Counted from the first letter of the stretch, positions 1-19,579 are shown. The stretch: DNA of 64,000 nt from Thunnus maccoyii (GCF_910596095.1 NC_056545.1:788501-852500); one strand, 5' to 3'. The notes: generated by a model not told the origin, from the sequence alone. Made by a program: numbers and translations.

Positions 1-5841
<5,841 letters not shown>

Positions 5842-5893
5842 GAGCGAGTTAAAATCCGACTTTTAACGACGCGAATATCGTGTCACCATGATC

Positions 5894-5899
5894 AATAAA
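5894..5899 (+). terminator. proximal poly(A) signal of camk2a
   Basis: AATAAA lies 53 bp after the stop codon, directly before the 46-bp minisatellite. Its use would give a very short 3' UTR; mammalian CAMK2A is known for a long regulatory one. Confidence 0.6.
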
Positions 5900-5949
5900 G
5901 ACTGAAGAGAAATCCTCATATCAGGATGTGCTCTGAACCGCAGTGTTGA

Positions 5950-7245
5950 AATGACATCATCATCATTAGACCCCGCCTCCCACATAGCTAACATCTGTGA
6001 CATCATCATTAGACCCCGCCTCCCACATAGCAAACATCTGTGACATCATCATCATTAGACCCCGCCTCCCACCCACATAGCAAACATCTGTGACATCATC
6101 ATCATTAGACCCCGCCTCCCACATAGCTAACATCTGTGACATCATCATCATCATTAGACCCCGCCTCCCACATAGCAAACATCTGTGACATCATCATCAT
6201 TAGACCCCGCCTCCCACATAGCAAACATCTGTGACATCATCATCATCATTAGACCCCGCCTCTCACATAGCAAACATCTGTGACATCATCATCATTAGAC
6301 CCCGCCTCCCACATAGCAAACATCTGTGACATCATCATCATTAGACCCCGCCTCCCACATAGCAAACATCTGTGACATCATCATCATTAGACCCCGCCTC
6401 CCACATAGCTAACATCTGTGACATCATCATCATCATCATTAGACCCCACCTCCCACATAGCAAACATCTGTGACATCATCATCATTAGACCCCGCCTCCC
6501 ACATAGCAAACATCTGTGACATCATCATCATTAGACCCCGCCTCCCACATAGTAAACATCTGTGACATCATCATCATTAGACCCCGCCTCCCACATAGCT
6601 AACATCTGTGACATCATCATCATCATCATTAGACCCCACCTCCCACATAGCAAACATCTGTGACATCATCATCATTAGACCCCGCCTCCCACATAGCAAA
6701 CATCTGTGACATCATCATCATTAGACCCCGCCTCCCACATAGTAAACATCTGTGACATCATCATCATTAGACCCCGCCTCCCACATAGCGAACATCTGTG
6801 ACATCATCATCATCATCATTAGACCCCGCCTCCCACATAGCAAACATCTGTGACATCATCATCATTAGACCCCGCCTCCCACATAGCAAACATCTGTGAC
6901 ATCATCATCATCATCATTAGACCCCGCCTCCTACATAGCAAACATCTGTGACATCATCATCATTAGACCCCGCCTCCCACATAGCAAACATCTGTGACAT
7001 CATCATCATTAGACCCCGCCTCCCACATAGCAAACATCTGTGACATCATCATCATTAGACCCCGCCTCCCACATAGCAAACATCTGTGACATCATCATCA
7101 TAAGACCCCGCCTCCCACATAGCAAACATCTGTGACATCATCATCATTAGACCCCGCCTCTCACATAGCAAACATCTGTGACATCATCATCATTAGACCC
7201 CGCCTCCCACATAGCAAACATCTGTGACATCATCATCATTAGACT
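5950..7245. repeat. 46-bp minisatellite downstream of the camk2a stop
   Basis: About 27 units of basic length 46 bp. Each contains a (CAT)n stretch, TTAGACCCCGCCTCCCACAT and AACATCTGTG. Unit length varies in 3-bp steps (46, 49, 52) because the CAT count changes. The GACCCCGCCTCC core resembles a GC box. The array would be part of the 3' UTR if a distal poly(A) site is used. Confidence 0.95.
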
Positions 7246-8928
7246 TATCATCCCGTTTATTGTTTCCTCATGAAGTTTATACAGTCGGCTGAACCCTGCA
7301 GGATGCTTGGTTACGATACAACTAAACTATTCTCTGCATCTTAAAGAAAACTGTACTTTACAGCCTCTACTGTACAAAAACACTATTAGAAACTTTGCAT
7401 ACATCTATATGAGAAAACTTACACATCTGGCAGAGATCTGCATCTGATGAACAACCCTGAGAACAAGATGTTGGGGGAGTAAACAGACGTGTTTGTCGAT
7501 ATTTGGTGAACTTTATTATTCTGTCAAACTTATGTTATCATTGTGTGGTGACTGTTTCCTAAAAACTCATTTTGTTGACTTGTATTTGATTTAATCTCAG
7601 CTTTTATATAACTCAGAACAGTATTTTTTAATTGATTACTTTGCGATGTTTGTCATTTGTCTGTCCAGTTAACTTCCAGAGTGGGCGGTTCTTTGAGTGG
7701 GCCACCGTCGCCATGACAACTGATTGATTGACAGCAGGCCAGGCGTCTTGATACTGACCATCTGGGATTTGTTTGAGAAGCTGGAGAAAAACAAAATGGA
7801 GGAGACGAGGGTGGGGACACAAAGCATCACTCCAACTTAGTCCAGTAGTGAACTGCATAATCAATCAACCAATCAACCAGTCAGCTTCCTTTTTCAGCTT
7901 CTTTGGACTTTGCTTCAACCACGCCCCCTTGTGATTAGCCAATCAGGTCTCTTGGTGCAGTACAGCTGCACAGCACAGGTTGTATTCATGTGTGGAAACC
8001 TCATAACTCATGTTTTTAGTTTTCTGTGTATTCTGGATGATTGACAGGTCTGATGCCTCCTTCACAACTGATTTTAGTGTTCAAACTGCCCCAAACCTCC
8101 GTTCATGACACCACAGCGCCCCCTTGTGGACAAAATGAAAGTTTTATAGTTTTCAATTCTGTTAACTTCGAGAAATTATTTCTGTCCAGCATCGAAACAG
8201 GTCCAAGATGTGTTCAGCCTAGCTTAGCACAAAGACTGGAAGCAGGGGGAAGCTGCTAGCTTAGCTCCATCAAGAGAGAAAAACTATAACTGTCTGATTT
8301 ACATGTTGTCTCTTGTTAAATGAACAGGTGCAGAAATAGATTTTTTTTTTATTTTAGCAAGTTTTAGAAGAGCAATAAAGCTCTCCCATTAGTTACTGGA
8401 GCTACTGAAATAGTTTAACTAGTGTTAGCTTGTTAGCTAGTCAGCTGGCTAGTGTTAGTTAGCTTGAGAACATTAGTTAGCCAGTGAGCTCATCAGCTAG
8501 CTAAAGAATGACTGAACGATATATGATGAACGAATCTATGATCTGATGCTGTGAGATGAATCTGATGACTTGATAAAGACAAAAAAAAAGACTTCCAACA
8601 ACAATGATGTGTGATCATGAAATCAAACTTTTGACTTGAAAACAATGACTTGGTCCCTGGTTTGGTTTGATCACAGAGCCCTGCAGCCGGGGGGGGGGGG
8701 CAACACTGCGGTAGGGGGCAGCAGATTCAGTTGTGAACGAGGCGTCAGTGGTTCCATCCAGACAAGATTTCCACCTAGCAGTGAAAATAAGTTTATAGAG
8801 TAACATATTATAGTAACATGATATATTATTATATACAGAAGCCAAGAGTCGCCATTGTTATTAACTAATTATTAGACCTGTTATCTCAGGATCACAATCA
8901 CGGCTGTAGCCAACCAAAATATACACAC

Positions 8929-8965
<37 letters not shown>

Positions 8966-9285
8966 TATGTGTGTGTTGTCCCTAAAGGAGGTGAAATCAG
9001 ACCTCAGTGGTAGCTACAGTCCTGGTCACAACTTAATTATCTTAGAAAATAGTGCTCATAGCTTATTTTTATAGATTTGATTATTGAGTTTCCTTGTTAG
9101 ATATTGTCAAATAAATGAAAAAAATGATTATGAGCACCACAGAAACTGAATCTGAACTTCTCTCAAGATAATGAAGTCAGGATCTAGATTTAATTTGGTC
9201 TAAAGGTTATCAGAAACAACAGCGTCTCTCAGCCTCTGTAGCAATATGATTGAACAGAGTGTAACATTTAATATTGTAACAGCTG
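7246..9285. other. non-coding stretch after the minisatellite
   Basis: I see no supported gene. A repeat remnant at about 8205-8275 (CACAAAGACTGGAAGCAGGG followed by AGCTGCTAGCTTAGCTC) belongs to a family common in teleosts; an inverted relative is at 43787-43845. An (AT)n tract lies at 8926-8968 and a short G run at 8690-8700. Confidence 0.6.
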
Positions 9286-9600
9286 CGCAGGAAACGCTGA
9301 AAACATAACGATGACGGGGTTGGCTGTACGACGCTCATCTCTCTGCTTCCATCGGGCTCGGAGAGCTCCAGAAACCTTCCACCGCTCTCCGACCCGCGAT
9401 CTTCCATGAACAGCCACACCTCCGCTCAGATTAGCCGCCCGCCTCCACCCCTGACCCCTGCCAGGTGTCCTAACGAGGGCCTTAATGAGGTACCCTTAAT
9501 AAGCTGTCTGCCTGCTGCCTGCGCTCCACTCCGGGCTTCATTAGCAGAAGACACTTTATCAGTTAGGCGAGTTTACAAAATGTTTTAGCAGCAGAAGAAG
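9286..9600. promoter_or_regulatory. candidate conserved non-coding element
   Basis: An isolated, GC-richer block without ORF support, embedded in AT-rich DNA. It contains homeodomain-type TAAT cores (CTTAATGAGG, CCTTAATAAGC, TTCATTAGCAG) and the phrase AGGTGTCCTAACGAGGGCC. Its composition and texture resemble vertebrate conserved enhancers, but conservation cannot be tested here. Confidence 0.3.
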
Positions 9601-12600
9601 CCAGCTTCTTGTGAGAGGAAGAAGAAAGTAGGGAAGGGACAAAAGAAGAGAAAAGGATGGAAGAATAGAAGAGACAAATTGCACACTTGATACTGTTTTA
9701 GCACCTAAATCAAAAATGTGATTAAATATAATTACACCATTCCACCTTAAATAGATACATGGGCACTCAAACAAAATCAGAGTGTAACTGTAACGTTACT
9801 GGTTTCCAGAACTTTTGAAGTTTCAGAGCAAAAAAAAATGAGTCGCAGTGACGCTCAGTCAGCCAATCAGAATCACTATCACCTGTCATCTGTCGCTGCC
9901 CTCGTCAATCAGAGCGGAGTCATCGGTACGGAGGCCCAGAGGTGACAAACATCACTGATGAGTCAAAAGTACAAATGAATGCATATAGAGGATGAATAAA
10001 TAGAGCAATCATTTAAATTGGTCCCGATCAATACTGACATTTGCATATTAAGGCATTTGGAAACAGAAATATAGGATCTAATGTTTCTGGAGTTTAACCT
10101 TCAAATTAAAAAATAATAAATGTTTGTTATAAATTAAAAACAGATACAAGAAAAATGTATCAAACTTAATTAAAATGGGGCATAAATCTACATAAAAATG
10201 CAACATATACAACAACTATATGCTGTTGTTTAATTTTGCACATGTACGTCAACATGTACACTATGCCCACATAGCACTATCCTGTTATAGTTAATATCAG
10301 TATTATCGCTCCACTAACGCGTCTGTGAGATAAAACCTTTATGTTTTAGCCAGTCTCATTATCATAAAAGCGACGAGGGGAAAAAGTCACTAAAAATGTG
10401 AGATTGGTGGAGGATTAAACGCACCAATGAGAGACAGGAATGCGAGAGGTTGAAATTTAAAGAGACAGTACAATCAATTTAAATGGTTTTAATGTATTCA
10501 GTTTTACTTTTTGAGACATTTGAGAATGCGTTAGGACGATCTGGGTTGTTCCCGCTGTGTTGGTCTGTCGGGGGGGGTGTGGTCGCTGTGTGAAACCTCA
10601 TATCTCCGTTTTGTTTTTTTTTTTAGAAGCCTTAATAATAAGTAATAATGAGTTTTAATATTATAATTAAGATTAAAATTGCATTTTGGATTTAGAAGTG
10701 ACACATTAACCCGCCCGCTCAGAGTTGCTGTATTAAATTGTTTTGTTGCTAAATTCTTTTTTTTCAGGAGATGTGAGGTTTTGTGGTAACGGCAGCGTTG
10801 TAGAAACGTTAGATTCGTGAGTGTGGGGAGCTCGTATTTCTTCCTCTTCAGTGCTGGTGTTTACTTTCTTCTGTACAGATTCTGTGGTTTTTCTGCATGC
10901 TGGACTTGACTTTTGTGTTTTGTGTTTCGGCTTCGGCGTCTGCTGCGGTTTTTTTGGCGTTCCCGGCTGTCAGGTTGTGTTCCTGCTCTCAGGTGATTTG
11001 ACTTGGACTTGTTAGCTTTGTTAGCATTCCTCACTAGGAGCGACCGTCTCTGCTAGCCGCGAGCTAACAAAACGCTAGTGGTGTTGACTTTGATATTCTG
11101 CGACTTTTGACCTGTTGTGTTTGTCTCAGAGGCTTTAAGCAGCTTTTTACCGTCGGGAGAATGTAGAACTTTGTACAATCAGATTCTTACTATGATGATA
11201 TTATTATTCTCGATATATCGCATTTGTATATTCAAAAGCTTTTTAATGTTCAGATCAGACTTCCAGTGCCCGCGTTGTGTGAATCACCCTGTAGAGAACA
11301 CATTGTGTATTATTAGGCTTTATTATTTTTGTTAGTATGATATGCATTATAGACTTTGACACGAGTTCCCACAGCAACCCGCTGGATGTGTTTGCCACAG
11401 CACCGCTTATTTTACTGACATCTCGGCGCCATTTGGCGTCCCGACTCGGGACATACTCAAACAACTGGGGATGCAAATTGGAGGCTGAATATCTGAGACT
11501 CTGAGAGTTGGATAGAAGAGGGTGGATCCTCTTTGATGATGTCACCAGGGGGACAGAGTCTGGTACTGGTGCTCACCTGTTTACTGTCAGGAAGTGATGT
11601 TGTCAATAGAAATTAGAAAAATTATTATCAGAAAAAAAAAAAGACTCAGCTCAAGTATTTTTTATACTCACAGGTCTGTTTCATGGCAGACATTGTAACA
11701 CGACTCACCAATAGAACCATCATTATGTTATTAATAACAGGTGTAATTAAACACCTGTGCTGCTTTAACAAGTTAACAAGTGTCCGCTATGAAAAAGAGT
11801 CTATAGAACTTAAAATCAAACCTGTTCTGTGATCTTTTTTATGACTTCCCAGGAATATATATCGCTATTTTACTGGAAAAGTAAGACCTCAATTCAAACC
11901 TTTACATTCATATTTTGATCTCCGGCAAATAATGAATCTAAGACACTGTTGGACATTAATTAAACATAAAAAAAATAAGTGATAAAAACATTAATTCGGC
12001 TCCTCAGGAGACTTTGAGTGAACAGATTTAAGCTATTTTGCTAAGCTAGCTACCAGAACCCAACTCTAATGCACACGTATTATAAACAGTTAATTTCCGC
12101 AGGTATTATTCTCGGAAAAAACAGGAGAAGAAAAGAAAAAATCTGCCCTGCTAAAGTCAAAAAGGTGAATTTATCTGACTGACAGATGAGTTCAGCCTCC
12201 TCAGCGACACTTTCACCCCAAAACCAGAATGTGACCCCAGTCAGGACATCAAACGGCACCTCAGAGTGAATGTCTGTTTTCTACTGTAGACTAGTCTGTG
12301 TTTTCTATAAAGCAACTCTTCCACTTTGACCTTCTAAGACACTTGAAAGTATTATTAATCAGTGGTGGAAATATTTGAGCTCCGGGGACGCAGAGACAGT
12401 CCCTGGAAATATCTGAGATGTCATTTTTTTAGAACTATTTTGGTGTTTATGCTTGAAACTGAAAGTAGATTTCATGTTATTCCTACTGTATGAACAGATC
12501 CTATGATGTTTTTTCCTGTTTTTACCAGATGTTCAGCAGGTCTGGCTGCTCCATATTTATCTTCATGAATCCAAAGCAGCGACTTCCAACCTTCAGTTCA

Positions 12601-13300
12601 TCCGAGAGATGATTTATTTTGTCTTTGTGACCCAGATGAGCCGCTGGGATTCAGGATTCCTGCGCTCATCGTTCGGTCTAAAAGATGTTGTCACAGATTA
12701 CAGATCTGATTCTTTCATGAGGAGTTTTGTCGGATGCTAAAGACTCAGACAGGTTGGAAGTCTGTTTTGAAGCCTCATGTTCACCACAGGAAGCTTTTTG
12801 AATCGATGTGATGGGAAACAGCAGGACGAGTTTTATTTCACCCACGGGGGGGGGGGGAGGAACTGTTAGCGTTGTTAGCAAACCTCAGCTGTTTATCTGG
12901 CCATATAGACTACAGGTTATCAACAAGACAACATGCTAACTCGCAGCTAACATCCACAAGTTACAGTCAGGAATACAAACAATGCTAACAGTTAACTCGG
13001 GTTTAACTGATACACACATTTAGTTTTCTATAAATTATCATCATGTAATCAACACAGCAGCATTGGTAAGTTTTAATGGTTTTAACATATAAATAATACT
13101 GGATTAATAGTGATTGAACTGTTTAATTATACTTTCTGTACATTTCATTCATCTACAGATGTTCTTTGTTCCCCCTGAAATATGACATGACCTTTGAGTT
13201 AATTAAATAAACATTTTAAAGCATTACTTATAAATGTTAAACCCTAAATTACCAGAAATATGATCTACGCACATGACCAAACAAATTTTCTCAGTATTTA
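9601..13300. other. AT-rich intergenic or long 3' UTR sequence
   Basis: I see no splice-consistent coding sequence, RNA gene or clear repeat array, only homopolymer runs and short AT-rich tracts. Confidence 0.5.
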
Positions 13301-14288
13301 AACGCGCAATATGTCATTTCAGCCGCTAGACGTCTCAATCAAAACAATAACAACAGACGGAGTGTGATGACGGTGTGAAGTAGCAAGGGATCATGGGAGT
13401 TGTTGTCTTCGTTGTTAAATAACCAGCTTCACCGGGATAGGATTACTCCGGTGTTCATCATTCACAGAGGTCTCCTCCTCTCCAGAACAAACGGACCCGG
13501 TGATTACAGGTGAAAACACTGAATAAAACTGTTTCACCTAAAAAATCAGTGTTTCTCCGACGATGTACGGCGACCACCGGACGTCCGGTACGGGCTGTTA
13601 GCCGAGCTGCTGCTAACACTTGTTCGGTTTATTTCTCTTATAACTTTAGATCCAGACGTTCAGCAGAGGTCTCCTCCTCTCCAGAAACAAACGTACACGC
13701 AGATTAAAATCGTTAAAAATACTAATTAAAGCTGTTTCACCTAAAAAAATCTATATTTCTCTGACGATGTTCGGCGACGACCGGACTTCCTGGAGGGGCT
13801 GTTAGCCGAGCTGCTGCTAATGTTTGTCCAGTTTATTTCTCTGATAACTTAAGATCCAGACGTCCAATGACTAAAATCCTTCTTCCGGCTAAAAGATATA
13901 GTTAAAAACCACCTAAATTTATCATGAAAATGTGTCTTAAAACTGAATAAAAGTCCATTTATAACAGTTTGTGTGGAACAACCACAACGCCGATGTATTA
14001 TCTTGTATGTGTGTAAGTTACTCTTTGGTAGACGCCATTGTAGCGGACAAACACAGCGCCGCCGTATGCATCTGGTGCGTGTTTACTCTTTGGTAGAGGA
14101 GGTATGACGCCATCGACAGGCGACCAAATGAAACGGACCGTTACTTTGATTAAATTACAGATTTCTCTGAGTTTGAACATTGTTGGAAACATTTGGGATA
14201 ATGTAAGTACACAACTCAACAACATATATAACATAGGTCTAGTGGTTTTTAGACATTTTAATGTGGAATAATTACATATTATAGCTTT
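13301..14288 (-). mobile_element. non-autonomous DNA element, family X, copy 1
   Basis: The sequence is shared in inverted orientation with 32105-32909. The ends are short inverted repeats around CAATATGT(A/C)ATT. Copy 1 carries an internal direct duplication of about 195 bp (13465-13660 against 13661-13860, both starting AGGTCTCCTCCTCTCCAGAA) that copy 2 lacks. It has no transposase. Confidence 0.65.
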
Positions 14289-14599
14289 GATCTAAACAAC
14301 GTTTTAAATGTTAACTGTTCAGTTATATTAAATGTACATTTTCTCTCCCTTCAGTTTGGTCTAGATGTTGTTTGTCTGCACCGTCAGGTACATCAGGGAG
14401 GTTTAAAAATGTATTAAAGGACTTTTTTTTATTATCTATAATTTAAAGAAAAGTTTGAGTCGGTCTGAGCCTGAAGCTTCTCCGCTCGCTGGGTTTATTG
14501 ATCATTTGTTTGGTCTTTGGGGTTTTTTTTTCTTCCCAGTTAATAAATAAAACATTCAACATTTCTGGATATTTCAAATAAAAAGTCTTTTCTCACACC

Positions 14600-14737
14600 G
14601 TCCTCGCTGTTTCCCATCCACGATGTTCACACGCTCTGCAAAATCAATAACCGGCTCCGTCACAACCACTCAGCTTTTTCTACTATGATGGATATTGTAC
14701 TGTATTAACGGACTCTAATGCTGCATGCTCAGTTTGT

Positions 14738-14778
<41 letters not shown>

Positions 14779-14853
14779 CGAGGGTGTGTGTGTGTGTGTG
14801 TGTTTCTAATTCTTCTTCTTCTGCATCGTGTTCAAAGTGTTTCTGTAAATAAA
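14600..14853 (+). terminator. candidate distal poly(A) region of camk2a
   Basis: AATAAA at 14848-14853 ends a non-repetitive block (GATATTGTACTGTATTAACG, CTGCATGCTCAGTTTGTAAC) interrupted by (GT)n at about 14740-14802. The texture is that of a conserved 3' UTR end. If it belongs to camk2a, the 3' UTR would be about 9 kb and include the 46-bp minisatellite and a transposon copy. It could instead be unrelated to camk2a. Confidence 0.35.
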
Positions 14854-16500
14854 CTGAGGTGGTCAAACGCTGCCTTCTGATTGGTCTGTTTGATTCATAC
14901 AATTAAAAACAAGACAGGAAGTGGTTTCACGTTAATCTGCTTTTCATCGTAACACAAATAAACTTTAAATATTGTTTATGTTTATAAAACACAAGAGAGA
15001 AATGAAGCAATTATCTAAAATACTTTAACTACATCAAGCTCATAATACTGATGTACTTGTACTGCAGTAAAGTATCTCAGACCTGCGGCCCGAAGGACGA
15101 CTTCTCTTCTTCTTCTTCTCTTTCTATTTTTAGTTTGTTTGTCTCTGCGGAGGACGAGACTCTTCTTTCTGTCTTTTCTGTCATTCATCTTTTATGGTTG
15201 GTTTCCTCTTTTCGAGCCTGCTCTCCTCCCCCCTGGGAAAGAGGAGGAGGAGGGAGAATGAAGAGGAGGGAGGAAGAAGAGGAGCTAGAGCTGATTGGTC
15301 AGCTGAGTTTCAGACTCTGCCGGTCCTGCAGCGCCGCCTGCAGGCTGCTCTGATGATGACATCTTGCTGTTTCTGTATTTCTGGTGAATTAGCTCTCACA
15401 CTGTGACACAACTGATCAATAAATAAATGTCAGATTGAGATGAAGAGCTACGAGAACAAACATCAGCGAAGATTAACGATCAAAAACATGCAGGAAACAT
15501 TTGAAGATCATCGTTTACTGCAATAAAGAGTTATGATAGTTATTCTACATTTATATTTCACATCTTATGTATTATTATATGAAGTTATTGTATGTTAATA
15601 TAAAATATAGTTTAATGTGCTCAGACTCAGAAGGAACTAATAATAAAACTGCACTAATGAACGTCTCCCGGTGAGAATCCGGCTCTCTGCTCTTCATACG
15701 TGAAAAACAGCAGATAAATAAAGAAACATCTCCGGCTCTGCAAAGCTGTTTTAATACGAATCTGGAGCCGTTGTCATGGCAACAAGTCCTGAAACTCAAA
15801 CCTGCAGACCTTATTGACAAGTCAGCGGATCAGGATCAAGATATTTTAGTCTGAACCACAAACATATAATTATCAGGTTACTAATCAATTACTATGATTC
15901 ATCTGTGTAATTATCACAATGTTAATGTTATAATGAAGAGTTACCGATAATCATACCTGAAAAAATATACAAGTAAATAAAAGTTTGTGCATGAAAAAGG
16001 AATTTAAATTTAGTTTGTGACTCTGAACAGACTCATCTGTTAAAGGACCAACGACTGTTTCTTCTGTTTTTTTTTTTAAAGGTTTTTATTGTGTGATGAA
16101 ACAAAACAACAGCAGGAACACAGAACCTGTTGCCCCAGTGCATGCTGGGAGGGTTCCCCAACACACTTACGTCATTTAACAGCAGTCACATGATCAGCTC
16201 TCAGCCGATCACATGAACGCTTCCTTCGTTAATCAAGATAACGTCACACAGGATTAATAAATTCATCCTCAGACTGGCTGCATGAGAGTTAACAGGATTA
16301 TTTTAGCCTGAATTAGTTAAACCACATCTGAAGAGCAACAGACGGAGGTGAAGTCGCTGGTTTCCTCTGTGTTGTTGATTTAGTGAGTTTCTTGTGGTTT
16401 TCATCGTTAGGAGCAGTAACGCGTTACAGTAATATAATAATGTTTGTCAGTAACAGTAGTGTGAGAGATGACAGCCTCATTGATATCAGTATAATAATGT
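14854..16500. other. intergenic, no gene seen
   Basis: AT-rich DNA with a CT-rich stretch at 15100-15250. ORFs of 70-100 codons here have low-complexity translations and no splice context. Confidence 0.5.
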
Positions 16501-16504
16501 CTTA

Positions 16505-17700
16505 TATATAATTAAAGCTGTAAGCAGCGTTGGTCGAGACCTCGCACTCTGGCCCGTCGGGATCAAATCATTTTACTTTTTAAAAATGAGGGATGTTTCT
16601 TACAAGTGTGGTGTGCTTTTATTTTGAAAGTTTGATTGACAGGATGAGAGTTCTCTGCAGGGTGAGACATGTCTGTCTTGCTCACACCTGTGGCCCATTC
16701 ACTTGAATTTCAATTAGTAAATTTTTTGTGTGTAAAACAAATTATTTTCCTAATTTTCATCAAGTCTATTTTTAGAAAAGTAAAGACTTTTAACCCACAT
16801 GACCTGGTCAAAGTTTGATTGACATGTGTACTGTCAGGTGTGTAGAGACAATAAGTAACTGATACTCATATATTTGAATGGAGAGTGTGAGTGAACCCAC
16901 ACCTTTTTGAACATTTACTGCTTCCACATAGTTTTAGATACAAACTTCATTTGAACTTTAAATGAGTCACGAGACATTGACCTACAAATCTTGAATTTAC
17001 ATGTTTTTTCTATCTTTTATTGTTTTTGAGATATTAGAGTGTGAGTTTTAAAGTCTTTTCTTGCTCCTCCTGTGATTTTATAATGAGTGTGTATTGCGGA
17101 ATGTTTCACAGCACTGAGGGAGTGACATCACCAGGAGCAGTTGGAGAGGAGGATTTTAGAGAACGCTTCTCGTGAAATATCCTCATAAATCCCATGACTT
17201 TGGCCAAATCTTACATTAAAAATCATATTTTAGTAGGAAATTTCGTGGCGAATCCATTGATACAGGTTTGAAAGTGGTCAGACTTATAGTTTAGATGTCA
17301 GAAGCTTCTGTTTGACACAAAGTTCATGCCCATAGATTGCCTTCCCATTGGTTTACATTGTAAGGATGATGTGGCACTGCAACTTTCAGGGCTTATTAAA
17401 TCCAAACCGTTCGAGTTATTACAAAGTTTTTAACAACTTTTTTTCAGCATAGTGTCAAAAGTCACCTATTAAAGTTTGAAGCCGATACCATTATCTTAAT
17501 TGAATTGGGGCAAAGTCTTATTTTGAAAGGCTAATTGTGGACTTCCTGTTGGATTTAGGTCAGGGGTGTCAGTGTATGATTTGTAGGTCTTGATGAGACG
17601 AATAATTGAGTTTTGGTTTGATCTCTCTACGACATTCCTACGGGCTGTGGCGGCCATTTTAGTTTTTCAGCAGACCTGAAAACTGTTTTCAGTAATTAAT
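16505..17700. mobile_element. interspersed repeat resembling a common teleost family
   Basis: It opens TTAAAGCTGTAAGCAGCG and continues CTGGCCCGTCGGGATCAAAT. I recognise this opening from a dispersed element frequent in teleost genomes. It has no coding capacity, and the ends are uncertain. Confidence 0.45.
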
Positions 17701-17820
17701 TATAATTCTCAAGTAACTTGCACAACTCTGTATAAGATTGTGTTTTTGTTGTGTTTATGTAAAGTGTAAATATGTATTTGGACAATGAAATGAACAGAAA
17801 TCAGTGACTGGAAGACTGAA

Positions 17821-17826
17821 TTTAAT
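17821..17826 (-). terminator. probable poly(A) signal of sra1
   Basis: On the minus strand this reads ATTAAA, the commonest variant signal, about 240 bp after the sra1 stop. No canonical AATAAA lies nearer on that strand. Confidence 0.45.
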
Positions 17827-18066
17827 GTTTCAGTTTAGTTGTTACATAATGAACAGCTGAGTTTTGCTGTTTTAAAGTTTCTACTTGATGATTCGTCGGT
17901 CTGAAAGTTTGAATGGAGCTCCGCTGTGATTGGTGGAAACACAACATGTGATCTGGTCACATGACAGGACGACTGAGGACCAGCAGCACCAGGTCCTGGT
18001 TTTGGTTGAAAGATTCAAAGTTTTCAAAGAGAGAAAGAACCTGCGAGTCCTGCAGGACGAGAAGGA

Positions 18067-18422
18067 TCAGGACTGAGAGACAGAGTCTGGTTCCTTAGAG
18101 TCCTGGACTGGATCTGCAGGGTCCTGGACTGGTCCTGCAGGGTCCTGGACCGGTTCTGCAGGGTCCTGGACTGGTTCTGCAGCATCCTGGACTGGTTCTG
18201 CAGCGTCCTGGACTGGTCCTGCAGTGTCCTGGACTGGTTCTAAGAGTTCTGGTCTGAGCTTTCGGGTCTCAGCGATGAGTCGTTTGACACCAACCATCCA
18301 TTGGCTGACCTCGGTCACATGATCGACCATCAGGGAACGATGCAGCTCATCAGCAGAGTCCCATCTACCAGACCGCAGCTCTGGAGAGACAGACAGGTGT
18401 TCAGACAGACAGACAGGTGTTC

Positions 18423-18483
<61 letters not shown>

Positions 18484-18514
18484 GGTGTTCAGACAGACAG
18501 ACAGACAGGTGTTC

Positions 18515-18563
<49 letters not shown>

Positions 18564-18598
18564 GGTGTTCAGACAGACAGACAGACAGACAGGTGTTC

Positions 18599-18631
<33 letters not shown>

Positions 18632-18974
18632 GGTGTTCAGACAGACAGACAGGTGTTCAGACAGACAAACAGGTGTTCAGACAGACAGACAGACAGACAG
18701 ACAGGTGTTCAGACAGACAGACAGGTGTTCAGACAGACAGACAGGTGTTCAGACAGACAGGTGTTCAGACAGACAGACAGGTGTTCAGACAGACAGGCGT
18801 TCAGACAGACAGGTGTTCAGACAGACAGACAGACAGACAGACAGGTGTTCAGACAGACAGACAGGTGTTCAGACAGACAGGCATTCAGACAGACAGGTGT
18901 TCAGACAGACAGGCATTCAGACAGACAGGTGTTCAGACAGACAGACAGGTGTTCAGACAGACAGACAGGTGTTC

Positions 18975-19007
<33 letters not shown>

Positions 19008-19202
19008 GGTGTTCAGACAGACAGACAGGTGTTCAGACAGACAGACAGGTGTTCAGACAGACAGACAGGTGTTCAGACAGAAAGACAGGTGTTCAGACAG
19101 ACAGGTGTTCAGACAGACAGACAGGTGTTCAGACAGACAGGTGTTCAGACAGACAGACAGGTGTTCAGACAGACAGACAGGTGTTCAGACAGACAGGTGT
19201 TC

Positions 19203-19235
<33 letters not shown>

Positions 19236-19546
19236 GGTGTTCAGACAGACAGACAGGTGTTCAGACAGACAGACAGGTGTTCAGACAGAAAGACAGACAG
19301 ACAGGTGTTCAGACAGACAGACAGGTGTTTAGACAGACAGGTGTTCAGACAGACAGACAGACAGACAGACAGGTGTTCAGACAGACAGGCATTCAGACAG
19401 ACAGGTGTTCAGACAGACAGGTGTTCAGACAGACAGACAGGTGTTCAGACAGACAGACAGACAGACAGGTGTTCAGACAGACAGACAGACAGACAGACAG
19501 GTGTTCAGACAGACAGACAGGCAGACAGACAGACAGACAGGTGTTC

Positions 19547-19579
<33 letters not shown>

